Shown: one piece after another, positions 41,189 through 50,900 of the stretch | Position numbering within the stretch: the stretch's first letter is position 1 | How the letters are laid out: each line of letters opens with the position of its first letter | The notes under the pieces: generated by a model | Databases searched by the model: none | What the model was told of the DNA's origin: nothing | The model's input: only the letters and a program-made list of their open reading frames with translations | Position numbers and translations under genes: made by a program | Assembly (NCBI GenBank): GCA_017451525.1 | Contig: JAFTOD010000005.1 | Coordinates: forward strand, 1-64,000 | Source of the DNA: Paludibacteraceae bacterium | GTDB taxonomy: Bacteria > Bacteroidota > Bacteroidia > Bacteroidales > Paludibacteraceae | Length of the DNA stretch: 64,000 bases | Reading direction: 5' to 3'

Positions 41189-42190
41189 ATGGTAAGTTAC
41201 AAAGAACTCGGCTTGGTGAACACCAAAGAGATGTTTGCTAAAGCAATCAAAGGCGGATACGCTATTCCTGCCTTCAACTTCAACAACATGGAGCAACTCC
41301 AAGCTATCATCAAAGCTGCTGCTGAGACTAAGAGCCCAGTAATTCTCCAAGTATCTAAAGGTGCGCGTAACTACGCTAACCAAACCCTTCTCCGCTACAT
41401 GGCACAAGGTGCTGTAGAGTACGCAAAAGAGTTGGGTTGGGAGAAGCCACAAATCTGCTTGCATCTCGACCACGGAGATAGCTTCGAGACTTGCAAGAGC
41501 TGCGTTGACTTCGGTTTCTCAAGCGTTATGATCGACGGTAGCCACCTCCCATACGAGGAGAATATCGCACTCACCAAGAAAGTAGTAGAATACGCTCACG
41601 CTCACGATGTAACCGTAGAGGCAGAGCTCGGTGTATTGGCAGGTGTAGAAGATGAGGTATCTGCTGCTGAGAGCCACTATACCAAACCAGAGGAGGTAGT
41701 AGATTTTGCTACTCGCACAGGTTGCGACTCACTCGCTATCTCTATCGGTACTAGCCACGGTGCATACAAGTTCACTCGCGAGCAATGTACAGTTGATCCA
41801 CAAACAGGTAAACTCGTTCCTCCTCCATTGGCATTCGATATCCTCGACGCTATCATGGAGCAATTGCCTGGTTTCCCAATCGTACTCCACGGTTCTTCTT
41901 CAGTTCCACAAGAGTATGTGGACATCATCAACCAATATGGTGGTAAGTTGCCAGACGCAGTAGGTATTCCAGAGGAGCAACTCCGCAAGGCATCTGAGAG
42001 CGCAGTTTGCAAGATTAACATCGACTCTGACAGCCGCTTGGCTTTCACCGCTGCTGTTCGCAAAGTGTTTGCTGAGAAACCAGGTGAGTTCGACCCACGT
42101 AAATACTGCGGCCCAGCTCGTGACCTCATGACCGAGCTCTACAAGCACAAAATCATCAACGTTCTTGGTTCAAACGGTAAAGCTGAGTAA
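41189..42190 (+). CDS. fba: Class II fructose-bisphosphate aldolase
   Basis: 333 residues; zinc-dependent aldolase of glycolysis and gluconeogenesis. Metal and substrate motifs: YAIPAFNFNNMEQLQAII, CLHLDHGDSFE (catalytic Asp and zinc His), VEAELGVLAGVEDE, SIGTSHGAYKF, IVLHGSSSVP (zinc His) and KINIDSDSRLAF. The insertions and length fit the class IIB subgroup. Separated by 2 bp from the CoA transferase gene, so the two are co-expressed. Codon choice looks strongly biased, as for an abundant protein. Confidence 0.95.
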   Translation: MVSYKELGLVNTKEMFAKAIKGGYAIPAFNFNNMEQLQAIIKAAAETKSPVILQVSKGARNYANQTLLRYMAQGAVEYAKELGWEKPQICLHLDHGDSFETCKSCVDFGFSSVMIDGSHLPYEENIALTKKVVEYAHAHDVTVEAELGVLAGVEDEVSAAESHYTKPEEVVDFATRTGCDSLAISIGTSHGAYKFTREQCTVDPQTGKLVPPPLAFDILDAIMEQLPGFPIVLHGSSSVPQEYVDIINQYGGKLPDAVGIPEEQLRKASESAVCKINIDSDSRLAFTAAVRKVFAEKPGEFDPRKYCGPARDLMTELYKHKIINVLGSNGKAE

Positions 42191-42192
42191 TC

Positions 42193-43698
42193 ATGGCTCT
42201 TCCATTTATGACAGCCGCTGAGGCTGCGCAATTGGTACCTCATGAAGCAATATGCGGCATGGGTGGTTTCACCCCTGCTGGCGCTCCAAAGGACGTGCCT
42301 TCTGCTATCGCTGCGATGGCTGAGGCGCTCCACGCTGAGGGCAAACCATATAAGATTGGTATGTACACTGGCGCCTCTACAGGCGACAGCTGCGACGGTG
42401 CACTCGCTCGCGCTCACGCTATTGAGTTCCGCACTCCATACCAAGGTAACAAAGACCTCCGCACCGAGCTCAACGCACAAGGTGCACACTACTACGATAT
42501 GCACCTCTCTGAATTGGCGCAAGACCTCCGCTACGGCTTTATGCCAAAGCCAGACTTCGCTATCATTGAGGCATGCCAAGTAGTAGAGAAAGGTGATGTG
42601 ATAGAAATCGTTCCTACCGCAGGTGTAGGTAATGTACCTACTTTCTGCCGTTTGGCAGACAAGGTGATCGTAGAACTCAACGAAGCTATGCCTGCATCGA
42701 TGCGTGGTATGCACGATATCTACGAGCCTGCTGACCCACCTGTACGCCGCGAGATACCTGTATATAGCGTGTCTGACCGTATTGGTACAGATTGCGTGAC
42801 TATCCCTGCAGAGAAACTTGTTGCAGTAGTAAAGACCAACCGTCCAAACGAAGTGGGTGGTTTCACTCCACTGGATGAGACTACTGCTAAGATTGGTGCG
42901 AACGTGGCTGCTTTCCTCGAGAACGAGATGAAAGAGGGTCGTATCCCTGCATCATTCTTGCCAATCCAATCAGGTGTGGGCAATATCGCCAACGCTGTGT
43001 TGGGTGCTCTTGGCGAGAACAAGAACATCCCTGCATTTGAGATGTACACCGAGGTGATCCAAGACTCTGTAGTAGGATTGATGAAAGAGGGTCGCGTGAA
43101 GTTCGCCAGTGGTTGCTCGCTGACTATTGGTGCAGACAAACTGCAAGATATCATCGACAACATCGAGTTCTTTCGCGATAAACTCGTGCTCCGTCCACAA
43201 GAGATAAGCAACAACCCTGAGGTGGCTCGTCGTTTGGGTCTTATCACCATCAACACAGCTCTCGAGGCAGATATCTTTGGTAACATCAACTCTACCCATG
43301 TTTGCGGTACGAAGATGATGAACGGTATCGGTGGTTCAGGCGACTTTACTCGCAACGCATATATCAGCATCTATACCACTCCATCGACTGCTAAGGGCGG
43401 TGCTATCTCGGCATTCGTGCCAATGGTTAGCCACCACGACCATAGCGAGCACTCTGTGAAGATTATTATCACCGAGCACGGTATTGCTGACTTGCGTGGT
43501 AAGAGCCCAATCCAACGCGCTCACGAGATTATCAACAACTGTGTGGATCCACAATACCGCCCAATGTTGAATGAGTACTTGGAGATGTCGAAGACCGCGC
43601 ATACCCCTCACACCTTGAGCTGCGCACTCGCTATGCACGAGGAGTTCCTCAAGTCAGGCGACATGCGTAACACCAAGTGGGAGAATTATAAACGATAA
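42193..43698 (+). CDS. Acetyl-CoA hydrolase/transferase, succinate CoA-transferase type
   Basis: 501 residues: MALPFMTAAEAAQLVPHEAI, GMGGFTPAGAPKDVP, YTGASTGDSCDGALARA, the catalytic glutamate region PAFEMYTEVIQDSVV, and GIGGSGDFTRNAYIS with ITEHGIADLRGKSP near the end. Such Cat1/SucC-type class I enzymes exchange CoA between succinyl-CoA, acetate or propionate, fitting a succinate/propionate/acetate fermenter. Second gene of the fba transcript, ending in a strong hairpin. Confidence 0.93.
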   Translation: MALPFMTAAEAAQLVPHEAICGMGGFTPAGAPKDVPSAIAAMAEALHAEGKPYKIGMYTGASTGDSCDGALARAHAIEFRTPYQGNKDLRTELNAQGAHYYDMHLSELAQDLRYGFMPKPDFAIIEACQVVEKGDVIEIVPTAGVGNVPTFCRLADKVIVELNEAMPASMRGMHDIYEPADPPVRREIPVYSVSDRIGTDCVTIPAEKLVAVVKTNRPNEVGGFTPLDETTAKIGANVAAFLENEMKEGRIPASFLPIQSGVGNIANAVLGALGENKNIPAFEMYTEVIQDSVVGLMKEGRVKFASGCSLTIGADKLQDIIDNIEFFRDKLVLRPQEISNNPEVARRLGLITINTALEADIFGNINSTHVCGTKMMNGIGGSGDFTRNAYISIYTTPSTAKGGAISAFVPMVSHHDHSEHSVKIIITEHGIADLRGKSPIQRAHEIINNCVDPQYRPMLNEYLEMSKTAHTPHTLSCALAMHEEFLKSGDMRNTKWENYKR

Positions 43699-43736
43699 AC
43701 TCGTACCTCTCGGAGAGACAATGAGTTATAGTTAGT

Positions 43737-43764
43737 AAAACACCAACCGCACGGTTGGTGTTTT
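43737..43764. terminator. Bidirectional terminator
   Basis: AAAACACCAACCG (43737-43749) is followed by CA and its exact reverse complement CGGTTGGTGTTTT (43752-43764). It lies between the converging CoA transferase and FGE-like genes and offers A/T tracts on both sides. Confidence 0.88.
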
Positions 43765-43774
43765 GCTGTACTAT

Positions 43775-45079
43775 TTATCTTATCACTATCCATCTGGGGT
43801 GACTTTTGTTGGCATTGTCAGTATAAATCAACAAAGTCGGGTCATCAGTTTCTTTGAGTTTTACGCCAATCAAGTCTGCCCATTTTTGTGCATTCTTGGT
43901 TGTTTTACGGTGGCGTTGAATGCTACGTGTGTTTCTCTGCCAATATTTCTTTTTTTGTTGCTTGACAGATGGTTCGTATGTTACTCCCTGCTCAATAGCT
44001 GTGGCAACTTCTGTTGCGCTAGCAAAATCAATAGGTTGATTACATATCTTTCTGCATCTCTCGAGCCATTGATTCCATTCATCGGTTGTTTTCCCAATGA
44101 CTGATTCCGACCACTTCTCTGTCTTCTCAACCTGCATCACCTTATCCCATACGCGCCAAGTAATGGGTTCTTGAGAAATATAATAGGGGTTTTCGCTGGC
44201 TATATACACCAATTTTACTTGCGTGTTTTTTAATCTCAGTTTTTTTACCATTGCCGGTTCTTCTTCTACCTGCAAGGTCGGTTCATCGGGTAATGTCAAA
44301 GCCAATCGCAATCCACAATAATTAGTTGCCTCGTTGGGGTCAAGATATTCACGGCGATATATATATTGATTTGCTTCACCGTTGTCAAAACTGCCACCTC
44401 TGATTACTTTCCATTCTCCGTTTTCAGGACCTTTTGGATTCGGCTCTGTACCTAAATGATAGCGCCCATACCAATCACTACACCATTCGCTCACGTTGCC
44501 CGTCATGTCGTATAGTCCCAATTCGTTAGACCATCTACTGGCTACTCGGTGTTTGCGAAAACCAGCATTATTCAGACTCCAAGCTACGCTATCCAATATA
44601 TTGCTACCTGCAAAGCGACAGCCAAAACTCATATTTCCCCCGCGTGCAGCATATTCCCATTCTGCCTCTGTTGGTAGACGAAAAGGTAAGCCAGTAATAC
44701 TATCCAATCGATGAACAAACATCTGACAATCGTACCAAGTCACATCTGTAACGGGTAGATCGGGGTTTTTCCAACCATTTATTTCCCATTCAGGCATTAC
44801 TGCTAGCCACAATGCTTCGGTTACTTCGGTATTGGCGATATAATAAGCACTTAATGCAATGGTATGTGCAGGCAAATCAATAGATATTGGCTCGCAATGT
44901 TGTTCTTGCGTACCACCCATCAGAAATACGCCACCTTCTACACGCTTCATGCTAAAGCTAACTCCATCTACTTCAATGTGAAGCATTTGCAGCGAATCAG
45001 GAATAGTATGTTTAGCACATACAACAGGTGCACAAAAGAATAGTGGAACGAATATATATAATAAGGTATATTTTTGCAT
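43775..45079 (-). CDS. Secreted FGE-sulfatase (SUMF1) domain protein with degenerate second copy
   Basis: 434 residues with a signal peptide (about 1-22, ending VVCA). Residues about 45-265 form a formylglycine-generating-enzyme-type domain (VEGGVFLMGG, YYIANTEVTEALWLAVM, PVTDVTWYDCQMFVHRL, FRLPTEAEWEYAARGG, YDMTGNVSEWCSDWYG, VIRGGSFDNG, YCGLRLAL). The C-terminal third repeats the pattern in decayed form: YYISQEPITWRVWDKVM, then TTDEWNQWLERCRKIC and FASATEVATAIEQG. Proteins of this fold include true FGEs, but in Bacteroidota also GldK/GldJ-type secretion and gliding components. Catalytic cysteines of FGE are not evident, so it is probably a binding or structural protein. Confidence 0.8.
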   Translation of the reverse strand: MQKYTLLYIFVPLFFCAPVVCAKHTIPDSLQMLHIEVDGVSFSMKRVEGGVFLMGGTQEQHCEPISIDLPAHTIALSAYYIANTEVTEALWLAVMPEWEINGWKNPDLPVTDVTWYDCQMFVHRLDSITGLPFRLPTEAEWEYAARGGNMSFGCRFAGSNILDSVAWSLNNAGFRKHRVASRWSNELGLYDMTGNVSEWCSDWYGRYHLGTEPNPKGPENGEWKVIRGGSFDNGEANQYIYRREYLDPNEATNYCGLRLALTLPDEPTLQVEEEPAMVKKLRLKNTQVKLVYIASENPYYISQEPITWRVWDKVMQVEKTEKWSESVIGKTTDEWNQWLERCRKICNQPIDFASATEVATAIEQGVTYEPSVKQQKKKYWQRNTRSIQRHRKTTKNAQKWADLIGVKLKETDDPTLLIYTDNANKSHPRWIVIR

Positions 45080-45299
45080 AGCCGAAAGATGCTATGCAAA
45101 ATCTGTGCCAAATGATTGCACTTTTACAAGTTCTTTGGAAGTTTCGGGACCACTGTGGGACATCACTAGGACATCTATGGGCTTTCCATGGGCTAAAGTT
45201 GACAACAAAAAACGAGCTGACCATTACAAGAATCAGCCCGATTATTATAATACTATCCATAATGGTTGTCTAACTATTGCTGGATAGCAAGAGCTTTGT

Positions 45300-46625
45300 T
45301 TATTGTATCATTTTACCAGTAGTATCATACTTCACACCATTGTGGATGATGATGAGTTGACCGTTCTCGATTACCTTTGTCATATGATTTTCTGGTGTAG
45401 CAATAGCAGAAATGTTCGTTACTTGTAGAGGCAAGCCAAATACCTTGAAATCGAACATCTTCACACCCCATTGAGTAGCAGCTTTGGTGCTCCAGAAGCG
45501 TACATAGCGTACTTTAGAGGCATTCTTGAGATCATCGCCATAGATTGCTCGTGTATGTGCATTGATACCTGCATTACCCTCATAAGTGTAGGTAGTAGTC
45601 CAAGCCACATTATCCTCAGAGAAATCTACATGATATATCTGTGAACTAGCTCCTTCGAATAGGATATACACCATATTTACATCGTAATAAGCACCCAAGT
45701 CCACAGTAAACCACGCATCGTAGGTACGAGCTGCTTCATCACCATCACCTGCTTCGCCATTGTAGCAGCCTTGCCATATAGTGGCATCATTGTTATCCAC
45801 AGCATAGTATGCATTATTGGCATCGAGTTCGGGATTGATGTCGGATTGAGCAATCACCTTGCTATTCTCTTTGTCAGAACCAGCTGCTACATTCTCGCCA
45901 TCGTAAGCAAACACTTCGAATGGAGTAGCCTCTATCTCACCAATAGCTGCCTTGATGAGTGCAGAACCCACTTTCGCAGGCGTATAGACATTGTTGGTGA
46001 TAGTACCTGCATCTGCAGGAAGGATGGTATAAGTCACCTCGCCTGCATCCTCCATAAGCAATCCATTTTGGTCTTTTTGAATAATGGTAATGGTATTCCC
46101 TTCGCCTACCTTCGCAAGATTAGCCATTGGTTTAGCTTCAAGTGTGGTGAGACGACTTACTCCAGTGAGATATACACGAAACTCATAGAATGAATAACCA
46201 TAGTCCAATGCACGTTCTGTGCCGTGGAACTGAATATAGCGTGCAGTGGTTTGATCAATAAAATGCGTTTGAGTACGTTCTTCAGGGAGCAGATATTGGT
46301 CTGCTACCGTCAAAACGGGAGTCCAAGTTACATTATCTAAACTAGTAGATACTGCAAAGTCTTTTGCATAAGCACCTTCCCACACAATTTGGATAGTGTT
46401 GAATGTACGAGGTTGTCCCAAATCAATAGTTAGAGTTTGAGGATCAACACCATGTTCAGATTCCCAACGCGTACCCGTATTATCATCAATAGCGAGGAGC
46501 GGATTACCCGATGTGGCAATTGCTGTTGCGCCATTGGCTGTGAGAGCAAAGTTAACATCAGTTTCTTGAGCGAAAGCAGATAGTGTCAAACTGCATAGAA
46601 TGAAAGAAATAAATAAGTGTTTCAT
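45300..46625 (-). CDS. Secreted protein with two F5/8-type C (discoidin) domains and C-terminal tag
   Basis: 441 residues: signal peptide (MKHLFISFILCSLTLSAFA), first discoidin-type domain (about 22-155; AIDDNTGTRWESEHGVDP, TLTIDLGQPRTFNTIQIVW, RYIQFHGTERALDYGYSFYE), an Ig-like middle (about 160-245), second discoidin domain (about 255-405; AVDNNDATIWQGCY, AWFTVDLGAYYDVNMVYILF, KVRYVRFWSTKAATQWGVKM) and the terminal tag KVIENGQLIIIHNGVKYDT. Discoidin domains usually bind sugars. It is downstream of the glucan genes on the same strand and probably surface exposed. Confidence 0.82.
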   Translation of the reverse strand: MKHLFISFILCSLTLSAFAQETDVNFALTANGATAIATSGNPLLAIDDNTGTRWESEHGVDPQTLTIDLGQPRTFNTIQIVWEGAYAKDFAVSTSLDNVTWTPVLTVADQYLLPEERTQTHFIDQTTARYIQFHGTERALDYGYSFYEFRVYLTGVSRLTTLEAKPMANLAKVGEGNTITIIQKDQNGLLMEDAGEVTYTILPADAGTITNNVYTPAKVGSALIKAAIGEIEATPFEVFAYDGENVAAGSDKENSKVIAQSDINPELDANNAYYAVDNNDATIWQGCYNGEAGDGDEAARTYDAWFTVDLGAYYDVNMVYILFEGASSQIYHVDFSEDNVAWTTTYTYEGNAGINAHTRAIYGDDLKNASKVRYVRFWSTKAATQWGVKMFDFKVFGLPLQVTNISAIATPENHMTKVIENGQLIIIHNGVKYDTTGKMIQ

Positions 46626-46674
46626 GATTGTAAAATTTTAGAGTTGTGTAATATTGTCTTGGATTATTTAGGAA

Positions 46675-46701
46675 GTTAGGGAGGGAGCCACCCTCCCTAA
46701 C
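46675..46701 (-). terminator. GGGAGGG hairpin after the 46714 gene
   Basis: GTTAGGGAGGG, AGCCA, CCCTCCCTAAC, an 11-bp perfect stem without a T run. It is nearly identical to the hairpin at 47875-47901. Confidence 0.65.
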
Positions 46702-46713
46702 CTAAGAAGTGAA

Positions 46714-47823
46714 TTAGCGTACAACACTACCAGTAGCGTCAAATTTTACACCATTTCGAATGATGAATAATTGACCATTTTCAATAACTTTGGTAGCATG
46801 ATTCTCTACAACAATGTTATCTACTTCAGTAGAAACGGGTTTATAGAAATAAACGTTATCAATATAGCATGTAGCTGGCATCTTATCCCATTTAATTTGA
46901 ATGATATTTGCCAAATTGATGCCTACAAACTCTGTTACGAGGTCAATATCAATGGTGTTCCAGCCAGCTTGGAGAGTATAAGTTTTAAGTGCATCTGCAC
47001 CCCAAATTGGTGTGAATTGAATACTTCCTGCCTCAGCCACATAAATATCCATATGGAATTTTGGATATGCACTCATATCGCCAATTGTAGAACTATGATT
47101 AAACTCCCAACCAAGATAATTGCACTTCGTATAATAAAACGCCTTATCGCCTTCAGCAAGTTGAACTTCTTGTTCAACAGTCGTTTGGCTCCATCCACCA
47201 GTAACACGTATAACGTTGCTGGTATAAACGTCGGAGTAGATCGAGAACACTTCGGTAGCATCGCGAGTAGGCACTGGTGCAGCAGCAGGATGCTCAACTG
47301 TAGGAGGAGCCACAGCATCACCCACTTCTTTGATAGAGATTTCGCTGATAGTGATTTGGCAAGGAGTAGCCCAACCAAAGTCGAATACTAGAATTTGATT
47401 GTTGCCTTCTATGCCATTAGCCGCTTCAGAAGTATATACATAATCTGAATTAGCAGGAAGGTTAATTTGGTTGTCATACACAGGTGCTACATTATCGTCC
47501 ATCTTCACGGTAACACCACCCAGCGCGATGGTAGAGTGGAACTTAGCAGAGAACACATATTGTTTTGCAGGATTAAAAACAACATTATGTTTGAGTTTCA
47601 CTTGTGCTTGCCATTGACCGTAGAACTGGCTCTTAAGGTCCACTGAAATAGTACCAGTAGTAGCATTGTATGTAGCAGTACTTACACCATCAGGATTCCA
47701 ATTTGGTGCAAAATAAGTTTCTAAAATGGAGGCTGTTGATGGATTGAATAACTCTGTAGCAGCCGTCGCGCTAATTGCGAATAACGCAATAGCGAAAAGA
47801 GAAAAGATTTTTTTCATACGCAT
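46714..47823 (-). CDS. Secreted CBM-like protein with IYSD module and C-terminal tag
   Basis: 369 residues from ATG 47823 (MRMKKIFSLFAIALFAISAT signal). Residues about 25-170 form a beta sandwich reminiscent of CBM4/9-type modules (GQWQAQVKLKHNVVFNPAKQ, YVFSAKFHSTIALGGVTVKM). Residues about 190-330 form a second module beginning VFSIYSDVYTSNVIRV, with NYLGWEFNH, HMDIYVAEAGSIQFTPIW, GWNTIDIDL and CYIDNVYFYKP. This module occurs twice more in the neighbouring 1178-residue protein and resembles accessory domains of bacterial GH16 laminarinases. It ends with the tag KVIENGQLFIIRNGVKFDA. Likely a surface glycan-binding protein. Confidence 0.78.
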   Translation of the reverse strand: MRMKKIFSLFAIALFAISATAATELFNPSTASILETYFAPNWNPDGVSTATYNATTGTISVDLKSQFYGQWQAQVKLKHNVVFNPAKQYVFSAKFHSTIALGGVTVKMDDNVAPVYDNQINLPANSDYVYTSEAANGIEGNNQILVFDFGWATPCQITISEISIKEVGDAVAPPTVEHPAAAPVPTRDATEVFSIYSDVYTSNVIRVTGGWSQTTVEQEVQLAEGDKAFYYTKCNYLGWEFNHSSTIGDMSAYPKFHMDIYVAEAGSIQFTPIWGADALKTYTLQAGWNTIDIDLVTEFVGINLANIIQIKWDKMPATCYIDNVYFYKPVSTEVDNIVVENHATKVIENGQLFIIRNGVKFDATGSVVR

Positions 47824-47874
47824 GATTTTTAAGGGGTTAATAATTATATTGCCAAACATTGTTTGGTTTAGGGA

Positions 47875-47901
47875 GTTAGGGAGGGAGTTACCCTCCCTAA
47901 C
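47875..47901 (-). terminator. GGGAGGG hairpin after the 1178-aa gene
   Basis: GTTAGGGAGGG, AGTTA, CCCTCCCTAAC; same stem as at 46675-46701 with a different loop. A second small hairpin (CCAAACATTGTTTGG) lies at about 47852-47867. Confidence 0.65.
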
Positions 47902-47913
47902 CTGATAAATGGA

Positions 47914-50900
47914 TTAGCGTACTACACGACCCATAACATCGTATGTAACACCATTGCGAATGATGTACAATACGCCGTTGCGAATGAGTTTTTGAGTTTG
48001 TACCTCAACTTGTGTATTTTCTACAGCAGAACCAACTGCTGGTTTGTAGAAATATACATTATCGATAAAGTATGTAGCATTGCCACCTTCTGCAAACTTG
48101 ATTTGGATCACCTTATCAAATTCAACACCTGTGAATGTAGCACAATCTATATCAAACTGATTCCAACCTTCTTCGAGCGTCAATGATTGAAGATATTCTT
48201 TATTAGGCGTTGCTTCTGAAATAGGAGTGAATAACAAAGAACCTTCAGCCAATGCATAGATGTCAAGGTGTATCTTGGAATAATCAGATACATTAATTGG
48301 GTTGTTGTTATTAATCTCCCAGCCGAGGTAGTTGGTATTTTGCAAGAGGTATGCCTTGTCTTCCGCAGCAAGATTGATCTCTGTAGCTACGGTTGCTTGT
48401 CCCCAACCGCCGATAATAAAGTAAACAGGAGAGGTATAAGCATCGGAATAGATAGCATATACATCCTCAGCTGCATGTGTAAGAGCAGGAGCAGGAGCAG
48501 GCAATGCTAATGTAGTTGCCTCCACAGCCACAGCAGCAGCCTTATTCTCATTGAAGTCATAAGCTACTACAGAGAGGTTGAATGTCTTACCTGCTTCAAG
48601 ATTCGCTACAGTTACATCTACTGGTTTGCCTGATTCAGCGCCACTAGTTGCTAACTTTGTTTCGCCATCGAAGATGTCGAATGAAACAGTACCAGAGTTG
48701 TCGGCTGCTTGACAAGTAATAACCACTGATGTGTAAGAAACAGATTTGAGAGTCGCAGCCACGTCAGTAGGTGCTTCGCTATCCTCGATTTCAGTAACAC
48801 GATAGAAATATACGTTGTCAATAGCAAAGGTAGTACCACCTTGAGGAACATCAAATTTGAATTGGAAGATAGAAGAGAAATCTAATCCTACAAATTCAGT
48901 AAGGTCAAACTCTATAGCATTCCATTGTTGGCCCTCCAATTCAACCACTTTACCCTTTGAATCATCAGTGGTAAGACCGTCGCCACCATAGATAGGAGTC
49001 ACCTTTAATGAGCCAGTATTTTCTGCCCAAATATCCAAGTGGAGTTTCTCCATATTGAGGGCGTTGATAGGAGTTGCAGTAGCCCAACCAAGATAGTTGA
49101 AATTGGTGTAATAGCGTACATGGTTACCTTCAAAATTCAACTCTTCAAATTGCGTAGCCTGTCCCCAGCCTTCCATAGCAGAGAAGGAGCAAGGATATAC
49201 ATCTGAATACACTGCGATAACTTTCTTTGCATCTACGGTAGGAACAGTAGGAGCTGCGAGAGGCTTGTAGTTATGTGCTTCGGTTGTCACTTCTACAGTA
49301 GCACTATTCTCTGATTCATTATCTGCGAGATCAATAGCTGTGATTGTAAGAGTATATTTGGTAGAAGGTGTAAGACCTATGATAGTAATTTTTCCATCAG
49401 CAGGTTTGAAAGACTTATCGTAATCATTACTTTCATCAACTACACGATATTTAGCGACTTCCATATCATCAGTAGCTGTAACCTCAACAATAGCTATGTC
49501 GTAGGTATTGGAAAGTAGTGTAGCTGTACCCATTACAGGTTTTTCAGTATCTTCTACTGTGCAGTTGGTGCCATAAAGATACCCATTGAATACATAATTC
49601 GACCAGTCGTTGCCATTGATAGATGATTTAGCTTCAATTTGACCTGAGAAACTGATAACAGCACCTGGCAAAGGCTTATTAGCAGCATCCTTTAGGGTCA
49701 AGGTATAGGTATAATCATCCGTTTTACCTCTGTCGAAGTAAGTGTTGAACAACTCTACTGAACTTTCCAATTTGAACTCACCATTCATACCTGTGCCACG
49801 GAAAGTGGTTTCGCCTTCATTGCCTTCAGAGGCACTAACAGTGATTACTACATTGCCCGCAGCATCAGTAACCCATGAGAAGTAAGGACTACAAGACCCG
49901 TTATTCGCAGTAACAGCATCTGCTAGACTTTCACAGTAGTTAGACATTGGCAGTGGAGAAGCTGCAACATTCCATGTTACACCATCTGATTCAAGAGAAT
50001 CACCTTTATCAATAGCTTTAGCAACAACCTTAACAGTATATTCACCTGCTACGTATGCTTCAAAATTGATTGTACCGCCATTGGTAATTTCTTGTGTGTA
50101 TTTCAAAGTAACACCTTGATATACACGCACCTCGTATGATGTAGCATCAAGAACTTCATCGAAAGTAACAACACCAGCATCGGTAACTGCCACATTAGAA
50201 GGAGCCTCTAATTTGTTGCAAACACCGCCATAGGTATAGATGAAATCTGGATAACAATATTCATTATTTCCATTTACCGTCCAAGCAAGCGCATGACCTG
50301 AACCAATGTGCATAATTTTAGCACCCTTTTCCAAATCTGCTATATTCACGAGACGTGCTTCGTTACCAGAAAATACTTTCTCAAATGTAAAGTAATCGGA
50401 AGCAGGGGTAGTAGTAACAAAGTTGTCTGTACTAACAACAAAAGCCTCGATGCCACCCTCAAAACCACCATTACGGTAAGAGCAAGACTCTGCACCAATG
50501 CCATTATCCATAGTAATAACTACATCGCCATTGTCAGCAGTTTCCCAAGTAAGAGCAATAGCTGCACCGTTTTTGGTAAGTAGTTCGTTAGTATAGTAAC
50601 AGTATTCAGTAACAATCAAATCGCCTGTTTCGCCGCCATCGCCTGGGGTCTCGCCGCCTTCAGTACACAACTGCTCAACTGTGATATCATTCAAGTTGGT
50701 TTGCCAACGACCAGCCCAATTAGGATGGCTCCATTGAATCATAAAATTATATTTCGCAGGAGCAGTAGGATATGTAATATCAACGGACATTTCGCGCAAA
50801 TCGCTCTCTGCAACATCACTTCCTACCGTAGTCGCATGGGGATTAGCACCCGCTGCTTCCACATAAAGAAGATCAAGGTTCTTTGTCGCTGCATCAGCCG

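Noticed and set aside
42720..43370. 216-residue minus-strand frame
   Set aside because: Antisense shadow of the CoA transferase, whose codon bias leaves few stops on the other strand.
45012..45260. Possible small membrane protein starting MDSIIIIGLILVMVSSF
   Set aside because: Its second half overlaps the FGE-like gene and its start region; composition is irregular and no promoter precedes it. It could be real but is unsupported.
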